DNA of 7,281 nucleotides from Pseudomonadota bacterium (GTDB taxonomy: Bacteria > Pseudomonadota > Gammaproteobacteria > Burkholderiales > Burkholderiaceae_B): the NCBI GenBank assembly GCA_023388835.1, contig JAEWFK010000016.1, positions 1 through 7,281 on the forward strand, read 5' to 3'. Positions within the stretch are counted from its first letter, which is position 1, and the number at the start of each line of letters is the position of its first letter. The notes under the pieces were generated by a model. It worked only from the letters and a program-made list of their open reading frames with translations, was not told where the DNA came from and searched no databases. A program made the translations under genes and the position numbers. This document shows positions 1-6,920 of the stretch, piece by piece.

Positions 1-1225
1 GGCCGGAGGCCGCCGGCTCGCTTCCAAAGCCGCGGCTTTGCTCTTCTCTCAGCGTGTTGAGCGCCCGCAGAGTATTGTCGACCGTAGGCAGCTGCGTATC
101 GATGGACGCGTCGGCCATGCTGCGCGCCATGCGCAGTGCCTTGCGGGTCAGCGGGGACGCTTCGTCGTAGCGCGTCTCGATGGCGCGCACGACGGCTTCG
201 GTTTCGGCCTTCCAGATTTCCGGCTGACGCATCATCAGCGCGAGTTGCGCGGTCATGATGCGGGTACGGAGATTCTCGCGGAAGCGTGCAGCCTGGTCCG
301 GGGACATGAGCAGAGCGTTGGCATCGTCAACCCGCCTGACGTCAATGAACTGGCCCAGGTCTTCACGCATGGACCTCAAGGCGTCGCTTGACCAATCACG
401 CGTCGTTTCCCAAGCCTCCTTCCACCACGCCTGGTCGCCCGATCTTGCGGGCGGAACGGTCGGCGCGGGCTGTTCGCGCGCCGGGAGTTCTGACGATCGA
501 TCAGCTCGGCGCCCGGCTTCGTCGGGCATGATGAGCGGGGCTTCGCTCAACAGCATGGCCAGTTCTTCCAGCTGACGCGAAAACACCGCCATATCAATGG
601 TGGATGCCGCTCTGAGACGATCGAGGTCGCCATTGATCGTTTGAAGCAAGGAAGCCAGGGCCGGACGGTTTGCGCGCGAAAGCTGCGCTTGGGCGGATTC
701 CAGCGCCACGATGGCATTGCGGACATTTCCGCCCAGCTGCAGTTGCTGTTGCGCAATGGTGACCAGATGATCGACGTCGTTCAGCAGCACGATCTCAGAA
801 CCCCGTTCCGTCATGCTGCGCAAGGCTTCATCGAGATCGCGGATGATGGTTGCTGCTTCATCGAGTTGCGTCTGCAGGCCGTTGATGCGCTGTTCCTGCG
901 CCTGGAGTCGGCCCAGCGCATCTTGCGCCTGAACGCCTGCGCGATCAGCTGCTCCGGCATTCGAAGAAAGCTTTTCCACCAGTTGAGCGTGGCTATCCTG
1001 GGCCTGGCGCTGTTGCACCCACACCAGCCCCGATAAGCCTGTTGCGATCAATGCCAGAACCAGGGCAGCCGGCGCAAGCATCGACCGGTTTCCCTTCTCA
1101 GCCGCCGGTCGCTGGCCCTCGGGAGCGCCCGAAGGGGGAACCCGTTTGTTCGCCGGCGTCGTCAGGACGGGAGACTTGGAACGAGCGCGATCGTCTTGCG
1201 ACATTTCGGATTTGTTGTCTGTCAT
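1..1225 (-). CDS. hemX: HemX family protein (putative uroporphyrinogen-III C-methyltransferase-like), 3' end beyond window
   Basis: The reading frame opens at ATG 1225-1223 and stays open for 408 codons to the left edge, so the C-terminus is missing. I translated it by hand. Residues 1-47 are hydrophilic and rich in Pro, Lys and Arg. A single membrane segment follows at about 49-70 (LAPAALVLALIATGLSGLVW), with the positively charged tail on the cytoplasmic side. Next comes a Gln/Ala/Leu-rich predicted coiled coil at about 72-145. The family-typical stretch VDHLVTIAQQQLQLGG at 151-166 precedes the helical domain, which includes a Trp-rich segment (WWKEAWETTRDW). HemX proteins are inner-membrane proteins encoded after hemD. 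The methyltransferase name is historical, no SAM-binding motif is visible here, and the role is not settled. The gene starts 15 bases after the hemD stop and has no clear Shine-Dalgarno sequence, which suggests translational coupling to hemD. E. coli HemX has about 390 residues, so little should be missing. Confidence 0.9.
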   Translation of the reverse strand, partial: MTDNKSEMSQDDRARSKSPVLTTPANKRVPPSGAPEGQRPAAEKGNRSMLAPAALVLALIATGLSGLVWVQQRQAQDSHAQLVEKLSSNAGAADRAGVQAQDALGRLQAQEQRINGLQTQLDEAATIIRDLDEALRSMTERGSEIVLLNDVDHLVTIAQQQLQLGGNVRNAIVALESAQAQLSRANRPALASLLQTINGDLDRLRAASTIDMAVFSRQLEELAMLLSEAPLIMPDEAGRRADRSSELPAREQPAPTVPPARSGDQAWWKEAWETTRDWSSDALRSMREDLGQFIDVRRVDDANALLMSPDQAARFRENLRTRIMTAQLALMMRQPEIWKAETEAVVRAIETRYDEASPLTRKALRMARSMADASIDTQLPTVDNTLRALNTLREEQSRGFGSEPAASG

Positions 1226-1240
1226 GGCCGGATTGTAAAC

Positions 1241-2098
1241 CTATGGTTTCGCCGTTACTGCCGCAACGGAATGAATCGCCCTGACGATGGAATCGTCGTC
1301 AGGCCTGCACAGCGCCATGCGTCGGACACCCCCGTCCAACCGCGATGCCAACACCGATTGTAGCGTCGCACCGATGCGTTCGTGGATCGCCACAAAGGCC
1401 GCCTTCGACCACTCCTCCAAAAGGCCGAGCGCGTCGATGTGATTGACGACTGCACGCACGCCCTCGCCACTTGTCAACAGAAAGACGCAACGCTCGGGGC
1501 GCGACAGTGCGGCACGCAGCTCCAGGGCCATTTCGGGAGACCAGGCGGCGTTCACCCTCTCGTAAACGGGCAGGAAGTCCACCTGCACGCCGCGCGCCTG
1601 AAGCGAACCACCCAGCCATTCCCTGCCATGGACGCCCCGCACAATCAGCACCCGTTTCAGCGTCACCCCGTGAGCCAACAACACATTCAATAAGGACTCG
1701 GAATCTTGTGCCGGCTCATCGGCTGGTGGATGCAGAACGGAGCCGGCCGGAATCCGGCCGGATTTCAGCAAAGCCTGAGCGCTGCTCGCCCCCACCGTGG
1801 CCGCTATGGTTTCCGTCGGCCACTCGGTCGACAAGGAAGGCGCGGGGGCTCCTGCGGACCTGCTTGTCGAAAAGTTAGGCGTAGAGCCGAGCCATTGCAG
1901 ATAGCGCTCGGCCGCATATCGGCTGACAAAGACCACGACGTCGTAGTCGGCGGGCAAGGGCACGGACGCCGGCGCCGGCAGAGGGCGCAGCTCGAGGGCG
2001 GGCAATTCATGGACATTCATGCACAACGCCCGCAGGCGCGCGGGCACTGTGCCGTTGCGACCCTGCGGGCGTGTGAGAAAGACCTGTACAGGAGACAT
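1241..2098 (-). CDS. hemD: Uroporphyrinogen-III synthase
   Basis: This cytoplasmic enzyme (EC 4.2.1.75) closes hydroxymethylbilane into uroporphyrinogen III while inverting ring D; it is the step after HemC towards haem, sirohaem and cobalamin. I chose ATG 2098, giving 285 residues that begin MSPVQVFLTRPQGRN, in line with the short N-terminus before LTRP in the family. A GTG at 2110 would add four residues; neither start has a strong Shine-Dalgarno sequence. Family landmarks are LTRP (8-11), DVVVFVSRYAAER (53-65), AATVGASSAQAL (99-110), VLIVRGVHGREWLGG (150-164) with VDFLPVYER (173-181), and FLLTSGEGVRAV (206-217). The family is poorly conserved in sequence, but this set in this order, directly after hemC, is convincing. 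At 285 residues it exceeds the roughly 246 of E. coli, partly through a Ser/Pro/Ala-rich insertion at about 71-97. It follows hemC by 26 bases. Confidence 0.93.
   Translation of the reverse strand: MSPVQVFLTRPQGRNGTVPARLRALCMNVHELPALELRPLPAPASVPLPADYDVVVFVSRYAAERYLQWLGSTPNFSTSRSAGAPAPSLSTEWPTETIAATVGASSAQALLKSGRIPAGSVLHPPADEPAQDSESLLNVLLAHGVTLKRVLIVRGVHGREWLGGSLQARGVQVDFLPVYERVNAAWSPEMALELRAALSRPERCVFLLTSGEGVRAVVNHIDALGLLEEWSKAAFVAIHERIGATLQSVLASRLDGGVRRMALCRPDDDSIVRAIHSVAAVTAKP
1743..1761. repeat. Inverted repeat inside hemD (two CCGGCCGG octamers)
   Basis: Two copies of the self-complementary octamer CCGGCCGG (1743-1750 and 1754-1761) are separated by AAT. Either strand could fold into an 8-bp GC-only stem with a 3-base loop. 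It lies within hemD codons for about residues 112-118 (SGRIPAG), at the edge of the variable region. It may be only a consequence of GC-rich codons, but the symmetry is exact. Confidence 0.6.
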
Positions 2099-2124
2099 GC
2101 CGCAGCTCACGGCGTGCGTTGCGC

Positions 2125-3069
2125 TCAGGCCGAGGGCGGCAACAGGCGCGCCAGGATTGCGTCAGCACCCTGATCCAGCAGTTCGCGCGCAGCAGTCTCG
2201 CCCAAAGCTATCGCGTCCGAGGCTTTGCCGGAAATGTGGCTGCGCACGATACGCGAGCCGTCGGGTTCGGCAACCAAGGCATCGAGCGACAAGGTGCCTT
2301 CATTCACCTGAGCATATGCTGCCAAAGGCACTTGACATGAGCCTCCCAGAACGCGAGACACGGCCCGCTCGGCAAGGGAACACGCGGTGGACTCGGCGCT
2401 GGACAGCGGTTGCAGCCAGGCGACCAATTCTGTGCGTGATTCGAGGATTTCGATGCCGAGGGCGCCCTGCCCGGCGGAAGGCAGGCTCACGAGGGGATCG
2501 AGCAGAGCGCGGATGCGATCCGCCAGGCCCAGCCGGCGCAAGCCGGCCGCGGCAAGAATGATGGCGTCGTACTCGCCCTTGTCCAGCTTGCCCAGGCGAG
2601 TGTCGAGATTGCCTCGAAGCGGCTTGACCTCGAGTTGCGGAAAGCGCGCACGCAACTGCGCTTCCCGGCGCAGGCTGGAGGTGCCCACCACCGCTCCGAA
2701 AGGCAGTTCTTCGAGCGACGCGTACGCGGTGGACACGAAGGCATCCCGGGGATCATCGCGCTCCATGATGACCGGCAAGCTGAAAGGACTTTGCAGATCG
2801 ACGGGCACATCCTTGAGCGAATGCACCGCAAGATCGGCTCTGCCGTCCAGCAGAGCCGTCTCGAGTTCCTTGACGAACAGACCCTTGCCGCCCACCTTGG
2901 ACAGCGTGCGATCGAGGATCTGGTCGCCGCGGGTGGTCATCTTCAGCAGGCTGACTTCACACTGAGGGTAAAGAGCCTGCAGCCGCGCCTGCACATGCTC
3001 GGCCTGCCAGAGGGCGAGCCGGCTGGCGCGGGTGGCGATCACCAACCTGGAGGGATTCGACATTGTCAT
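2125..3069 (-). CDS. hemC: Hydroxymethylbilane synthase (porphobilinogen deaminase)
   Basis: This cytoplasmic enzyme (EC 2.5.1.61) joins four porphobilinogen molecules into hydroxymethylbilane on a covalently bound dipyrromethane cofactor. The frame gives 314 residues against 313 in E. coli. Motifs in order are IATRASRLALWQAEHV (11-26), KGLFVKELE (62-70), HSLKDVP (83-89; Asp87 matches the catalytic Asp84 of E. coli), GTSSLRREAQL (129-139), LRGNLDTRLGKL (151-162), and LGGSCQVPLAAYA (241-253), where Cys245 is the expected cofactor attachment site (E. coli Cys242). All key residues are present, so the enzyme should be active. The start ATG 3069 overlaps the stop of the upstream small gene in an ATGA, which favours translational coupling. 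A second ATG at 3063 (MSNPSRLV) is the main alternative: GGCGGG lies 6 bases before it. It is followed by hemD. Confidence 0.97.
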   Translation of the reverse strand: MTMSNPSRLVIATRASRLALWQAEHVQARLQALYPQCEVSLLKMTTRGDQILDRTLSKVGGKGLFVKELETALLDGRADLAVHSLKDVPVDLQSPFSLPVIMERDDPRDAFVSTAYASLEELPFGAVVGTSSLRREAQLRARFPQLEVKPLRGNLDTRLGKLDKGEYDAIILAAAGLRRLGLADRIRALLDPLVSLPSAGQGALGIEILESRTELVAWLQPLSSAESTACSLAERAVSRVLGGSCQVPLAAYAQVNEGTLSLDALVAEPDGSRIVRSHISGKASDAIALGETAARELLDQGADAILARLLPPSA

Positions 3070-3191
3070 CCCGCCAGGTAGTTGAAGAGCAGGGCCAGGG
3101 CGATGCCGATGAGGGCCAGGATGCCCAGCCCCTGCAGCAGCGACAGCCCGGACTCAGGCTTCTCGGGATCGGAAGACTTAAACAGACTCAT
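3066..3191 (-). CDS. Small single-pass membrane protein, 41 residues, unknown function
   Basis: I do not recognise a family. The most likely start is ATG 3191-3189, giving 41 residues: a hydrophilic N-terminus (MSLFKSSDPEKPESG, 1-15), then one hydrophobic helix at about 16-39 (LSLLQGLGILALIGIALALL) ending in NYLAG at the C-terminus. The helix is free of charge and carries several small residues (Gly22, Gly24, Ala26, Gly29, Ala31), which would suit helix packing. The start lies inside the last codons of terC (14-base overlap in another frame), with AGGG 9 bases upstream. The stop overlaps the hemC start as ATGA. A longer frame up to 3263 exists, but it would run through terC codons and is improbable. 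The double overlap argues for real, coupled translation. It could be a small partner of TerC or a membrane anchor for something in haem synthesis; both are inference. Confidence 0.75.
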   Translation of the reverse strand: MSLFKSSDPEKPESGLSLLQGLGILALIGIALALLFNYLAG

Positions 3192-3897
3192 TGAGTGTGC
3201 CCTGTTTAGCGCCCTTGCGGGAGCCGAGCCATTTGCCCAGACCCACCACGAAGATTGCGCCAATGACTTCAGCAGCGATCTTCACCGGGGTACTGACCAC
3301 GCCCACGTTATCGACCACAAAGACGTCGGTCACCAGCATGCCGCCTGCGATCCAGCCCAGCAATGCCGCACCGAAGGTGACGACCAACGGAAAGCGGTCA
3401 ATCAGCTTCAGTACCAGCGTGCTGCCCCAGATGATGATGGGCACGCTCACGATCAGGCCGAAGATCACGTAATAGAGCTGGTGATCGGCATGGGTGTTCT
3501 GCGCCGCGCCCGCAATGGCGATGACGTTATCCAGACTCATGACCAGGTCGGCAATCAGAATGGTCTTCACCGCAGCCCAGACGGAAGAGCTGCTCTTGAC
3601 ATTGCCGTGCGCGTCTTCTTCGGGAATCAGCAGCTTGATGCCGATCCACAGCAGCAATACGCCGCCGACGATCTTCAGGAAAGGAATGTCGAGCAGCACG
3701 AGCGCAAAGGCAATGAGCACGACGCGCAGACCAATGGCGCCCGCCGTACCCCAGAGAATACCTTGCATGCGCTGTTTTGGCGCCAAGTTGCGGCATGCCA
3801 GCGCGATGATGACTGCGTTGTCACCACCCAGCAGGATGTCGATCAGGATGATCTGGAAAATCGCTCCCCAATGGAGCGTCTGAAAAAATTCAACCAT
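3178..3897 (-). CDS. TerC family integral membrane protein (YjbE-like)
   Basis: The 239-residue product is a polytopic inner-membrane protein with about seven hydrophobic helices (roughly 10-33, 47-69, 74-91, 108-130, 141-164, 172-193, 206-225). Acidic signatures lie within the membrane in two related halves: LIDILLGGDNAVIIAL (18-33) and IADLVMSLDNVIAIAG (115-130). This repeated Asp-Asn motif is typical of the TerC family, and the compact size and N-terminus resemble the YjbE subgroup. Some TerC-family members export manganese or supply metal to exported enzymes, while the original TerC is tied to tellurite resistance; a metal-transport role here is inferred from the family only. The start ATG 3897 has GGAAA about 7 bases upstream. 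It is the first gene after the promoter at 3980-4008, and its 3' end overlaps the next small gene by 14 bases. No manganese riboswitch is visible in its short leader. Confidence 0.92.
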   Translation of the reverse strand: MVEFFQTLHWGAIFQIILIDILLGGDNAVIIALACRNLAPKQRMQGILWGTAGAIGLRVVLIAFALVLLDIPFLKIVGGVLLLWIGIKLLIPEEDAHGNVKSSSSVWAAVKTILIADLVMSLDNVIAIAGAAQNTHADHQLYYVIFGLIVSVPIIIWGSTLVLKLIDRFPLVVTFGAALLGWIAGGMLVTDVFVVDNVGVVSTPVKIAAEVIGAIFVVGLGKWLGSRKGAKQGTLNESV

Positions 3898-3979
3898 AGG
3901 TGTTTCCGTTGCCTAGAGGCGTTAAGAAGATACATAGGCCCACGCGCAGCCGGGTACGCTGGGTGCAGAAAAGCGGGCC

Positions 3980-4008
3980 ATTATAATTCAGCTTCTTGTA
4001 AGAATCGC
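3980..4008 (-). promoter_or_regulatory. Putative sigma70 promoter for terC-hemCDX
   Basis: On the minus strand a perfect TATAAT lies at 3985-3980. At 17 bases upstream the -35 position (4008-4003) reads GCGATT, a poor match to TTGACA, and there is no extended -10 TG. Transcription would start near 3973, leaving a leader of about 75 bases before the terC ATG. The location, in the only sizeable gap between sucD and terC, supports it. The weak -35 suggests low basal activity or a need for an activator. Confidence 0.55.
3993..4004. promoter_or_regulatory. Inverted repeat on the terC promoter, possible operator
   Basis: TTCTTGTAAGAA is an exact inverted repeat of two 5-base arms around two central bases. 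It lies in the spacer of the putative terC promoter and touches the -35 position. A protein bound there would compete with RNA polymerase. I cannot name a regulator, and the short site could occur by chance. Confidence 0.25.
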
Positions 4009-4037
4009 CGCAAGGCCCTGCGAGTGCGCCGCCTTAT

Positions 4038-4075
4038 CCCTTACGGGGAGGAGACGAACACACAGCATGTAAGGG
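4038..4075. repeat. Inverted repeat CCCTTAC / GTAAGGG between sucD and terC
   Basis: CCCTTAC at 4038-4044 and GTAAGGG at 4069-4075 are exact 7-base inverted arms around a 24-base loop. The arm at 4069-4075 shares three bases (4073-4075) with the sucD hairpin stem, so in the sucD transcript the two structures would exclude each other in full form. Its function is unknown. Confidence 0.4.
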
Positions 4076-4093
4076 CCCGTTTGTGACGGGCCC
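4073..4093 (-). terminator. Hairpin after sucD, probable terminator or 3' stabiliser
   Basis: GGGCCCGT (minus strand 4093-4086), a 5-base loop (4085-4081) and ACGGGCCC (4080-4073) form an exact 8-bp GC-rich stem 8 bases after the sucD stop codon. The bases after the stem read TTACATG, so there is no real U-tract. It is therefore an incomplete intrinsic terminator, and it may act with Rho or protect the sucCD mRNA 3' end. Its position right at the end of the sucCD unit is the main support. Confidence 0.55.
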
Positions 4094-4101
4094 CCCATTA
4101 C

Positions 4102-4983
4102 TTACAACACCGACTTGAGCAGCTTGCCCATTTCGGAGGGATCGCGGGTAGTGCGGATGCCGCAGGCTTCCATGACCTCGAGCTTGGCGTCGGCCGTGTC
4201 GGCGCCGCCGGAGATCAGGGCGCCGGCGTGCCCCATGCGTTTTCCGGGAGGGGCGGTGACGCCGGCAATGAAGCCGACTACCGGCTTCTTCATGTTGTCC
4301 TTCGCCCATTCAGCGGCGTTGACCTCGTCGGGACCGCCGATTTCGCCGATCATGACGACGGCATCGGTATCTGGATCATCGTTGAACATCTTGAGCACAT
4401 CGACGTGCTTCAGGCCATTGATGGGATCGCCGCCAATGCCGACCGCGGACGATTGGCCAAGGCCCAGTTCGGTGAGCTGAGCCACGGCTTCGTAGGTCAG
4501 CGTGCCGGAACGGCTGACCACGCCGATGCGGCCCTTGCGGGAGATGTGACCCGGCATGATGCCGATCTTGATCTCGTCGGGCGTGATCAGGCCGGGGCAG
4601 TTGGGGCCGAGCAGCAGCGTCTTCTTGTTTTCGGCACGCATGCGGTTGCGCAACTGCAGCATGTCGCGCACGGGAATGCCTTCGGTAATGCAGATCACCA
4701 GATCGAGGTCGGCATCAACGGCTTCCCAGATGGCATCGGCAGCGCCTGCGGGCGGAACATAGATGACCGAGACGGTCGCGCCGGTCTCAGCCTTGGCTTC
4801 CTTGACCGTTGCATAAATGGGCACACCTTCGAAATTCTCGCCGGCTTTCTTGGGATGCACACCCGCGACGAACGCTTCCTTGCCATTGGCGTACTCGCGG
4901 CAATAGTGGGTATGAAACTGACCCGTTTTGCCGGTCATTCCCTGGGTGATGACCTTGGTGTCTTTGTTGATCAAAATCGACAT
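4102..4983 (-). CDS. sucD: Succinyl-CoA synthetase subunit alpha (ADP/GDP-forming)
   Basis: With SucC this subunit interconverts succinyl-CoA and succinate with formation of ATP or GTP in the TCA cycle (EC 6.2.1.5). It is 293 residues long, close to the usual 288-290. The N-terminal Rossmann domain binds CoA: QGMTGKTGQFHT (14-25) and VYVPP-like IYVPPAGA (74-81). The second domain holds LLGPNCPGLI (124-133), SRSGTLTYE (158-166), VGIGGDPI (181-188) and MIGEIGG (211-217, with Glu214 near the phosphohistidine site). GHAGALISGG (251-260) carries the phosphorylated histidine, His252, matching His246 of E. coli. All key residues are present. ATG 4983 is preceded by GAGGA with a 7-base spacer, a good ribosome binding site. 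It starts 21 bases after sucC, so the two are surely co-transcribed. Confidence 0.98.
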   Translation of the reverse strand: MSILINKDTKVITQGMTGKTGQFHTHYCREYANGKEAFVAGVHPKKAGENFEGVPIYATVKEAKAETGATVSVIYVPPAGAADAIWEAVDADLDLVICITEGIPVRDMLQLRNRMRAENKKTLLLGPNCPGLITPDEIKIGIMPGHISRKGRIGVVSRSGTLTYEAVAQLTELGLGQSSAVGIGGDPINGLKHVDVLKMFNDDPDTDAVVMIGEIGGPDEVNAAEWAKDNMKKPVVGFIAGVTAPPGKRMGHAGALISGGADTADAKLEVMEACGIRTTRDPSEMGKLLKSVL

Positions 4984-5004
4984 GTAAAAATCCTCGGCAA
5001 ATTC

Positions 5005-6165
<1,161 letters not shown>

Positions 6166-6245
6166 TGATTACCTGTCAGACGTAGAAATGAACGTAACGT
6201 AGCGCCGCCGTCCGCGACCGCATGACGCTGCAGCCGCGCGTTGGA
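6166..6245 (-). other. DUF2889 gene to sucC intergenic leader
   Basis: This 80-base gap holds the sucC ribosome binding site (AGGT, minus strand 6174-6171), a palindrome GCTGCAGC (6228-6235) and a tandem ACGTT on the minus strand (near 6191-6200). I see no good -10/-35 pair and no terminator, so read-through from the upstream gene into sucC is plausible. A weak sucC promoter cannot be excluded. Confidence 0.4.
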
Positions 6246-6818
6246 TCAGTTTTCGGGCACCGCCGTGACATACCACTTGGGATAAAACTCTTTGGCTACC
6301 GGGCCATCCAGCCTCAGTGCGTGACACCCTTCGAGCTGAAAGGGACGCTTCTGATCGCTTCCCGATTCTTGCTGCTCGCGCCGCCTGCCGGACATCGATT
6401 GCACGGCAACGGTAGGGAGCACATAAGAGAGCTCCGTCATGTGCGTACATCCGGCTGTGCGTGCAAAACGGCGTTTCACCGTGTCACGGAAGCCTTTCAA
6501 CAGATTCATGCCGACGAGCGCCTGGTATTCCGGCTCGATCGCCGTGCAGTGCTCAGCATAAGGCGCTGCATCATAACCCGCCTGCGCTGCCGTGATCGTG
6601 AAACTTTCGTCAAACGTCACACGCAAGAGCATGTGATGCACGGGACGGCCGGCAGGATGCATGCCATCTTCCTCCTTCCTGAGAGGAAAATCATAGTGCT
6701 TGATGTCGATGAGTTCTGCTTCGAGATCCCACTGGCCATCGGCACGGGCGTAGGCGTCCACGCGCACGGTACGCGTGTGCAGCGCTTCGCGTTCGATATC
6801 CGGTGCGGGCAAAGGCAT
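6246..6818 (-). CDS. DUF2889 domain-containing protein, function unknown
   Basis: I recognise the DUF2889 pattern: an early RVDAYAR-DGQWDLEAELIDIKHYD block (19-43), GRPVHHMLLRVTFD (57-70), the PYAEHC segment (87-91), YQALVGMNLLKGF (98-110) and AGCTHMTELSYVLPTVAVQ (122-140), then a C-terminal GCHAL (164-168) and FYPKWY (178-183). The family has no established activity. His61, His62, Cys91, Cys124, His126, Cys165 and His166 could bind a metal or form a catalytic site; that is inference. There is no signal peptide or membrane helix, so it should be cytoplasmic. I chose ATG 6818 (190 residues, MPLPAPDIERE); a TTG at 6824 would add two residues. An in-frame TAG lies shortly upstream, so the start cannot be far off. 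No strong Shine-Dalgarno is visible. It sits between recX and sucC with its own likely promoter. Confidence 0.85.
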   Translation of the reverse strand: MPLPAPDIEREALHTRTVRVDAYARADGQWDLEAELIDIKHYDFPLRKEEDGMHPAGRPVHHMLLRVTFDESFTITAAQAGYDAAPYAEHCTAIEPEYQALVGMNLLKGFRDTVKRRFARTAGCTHMTELSYVLPTVAVQSMSGRRREQQESGSDQKRPFQLEGCHALRLDGPVAKEFYPKWYVTAVPEN

Positions 6819-6851
6819 GGGCAAGATGGTTCGGTCTGGAAAAACCGTCTA

Positions 6852-6880
6852 AGTATAGCGCAGGCGCCGGGTGTTGAAAG
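6852..6880 (-). promoter_or_regulatory. Putative promoter for the DUF2889 gene (and perhaps sucCD)
   Basis: On the minus strand TATACT lies at 6857-6852 (5 of 6 matches to the -10 consensus). Upstream, TTTCAA (6879-6874, 16-base spacer) or CTTTCA (6880-6875, 17-base spacer) gives a weak -35. Transcription would start near 6845, leaving a leader of about 27 bases before ATG 6818. It is the best sigma70-like signal between recX and sucC. Confidence 0.45.
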
Positions 6881-6907
6881 CGGCGGACTTGTACGACGCA
6901 ACCCGGC
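6866..6907. repeat. Inverted repeat between recX and the DUF2889 gene
   Basis: GCCGGGT at 6866-6872 and ACCCGGC at 6901-6907 are exact 7-base inverted arms with a 28-base loop. Pairing can be extended by GTTG/CAAC-type bases with one bulge. It starts 14 bases after the recX stop and overlaps the -35 of the putative promoter. It could be a weak recX terminator, although no T-run follows it. Confidence 0.3.
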
Positions 6908-6920
6908 ATTCGAAGCCGCC

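Noticed and set aside
3192..3263. Longer N-terminus for the small membrane gene (65 residues from 3263)
   Set aside because: The extra 24 residues would be read from conserved terC codons in another frame and look random; ATG 3191 has an AGGG at a suitable distance.
4045..4072. Plus-strand GGGGAGGAG followed by ATGTAA, a start-stop minimal frame
   Set aside because: The purine block is about 14 bases from the ATG, which is too far, and there is no sign of a plus-strand transcript there.
3082..4086. A 334-codon plus-strand frame over terC and the sucD-terC gap
   Set aside because: It is antisense to the clear TerC gene, with low-complexity Asp/Gln/His composition and no supporting ribosome binding site or domain.
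3898..4101. yybP-ykoY manganese riboswitch before the terC-family gene
   Set aside because: Such riboswitches often precede TerC-family genes, so I looked for one. The gap lacks the GGGGAGUA-type block in the sense direction, and the leader after the TATAAT box is only about 75 bases.
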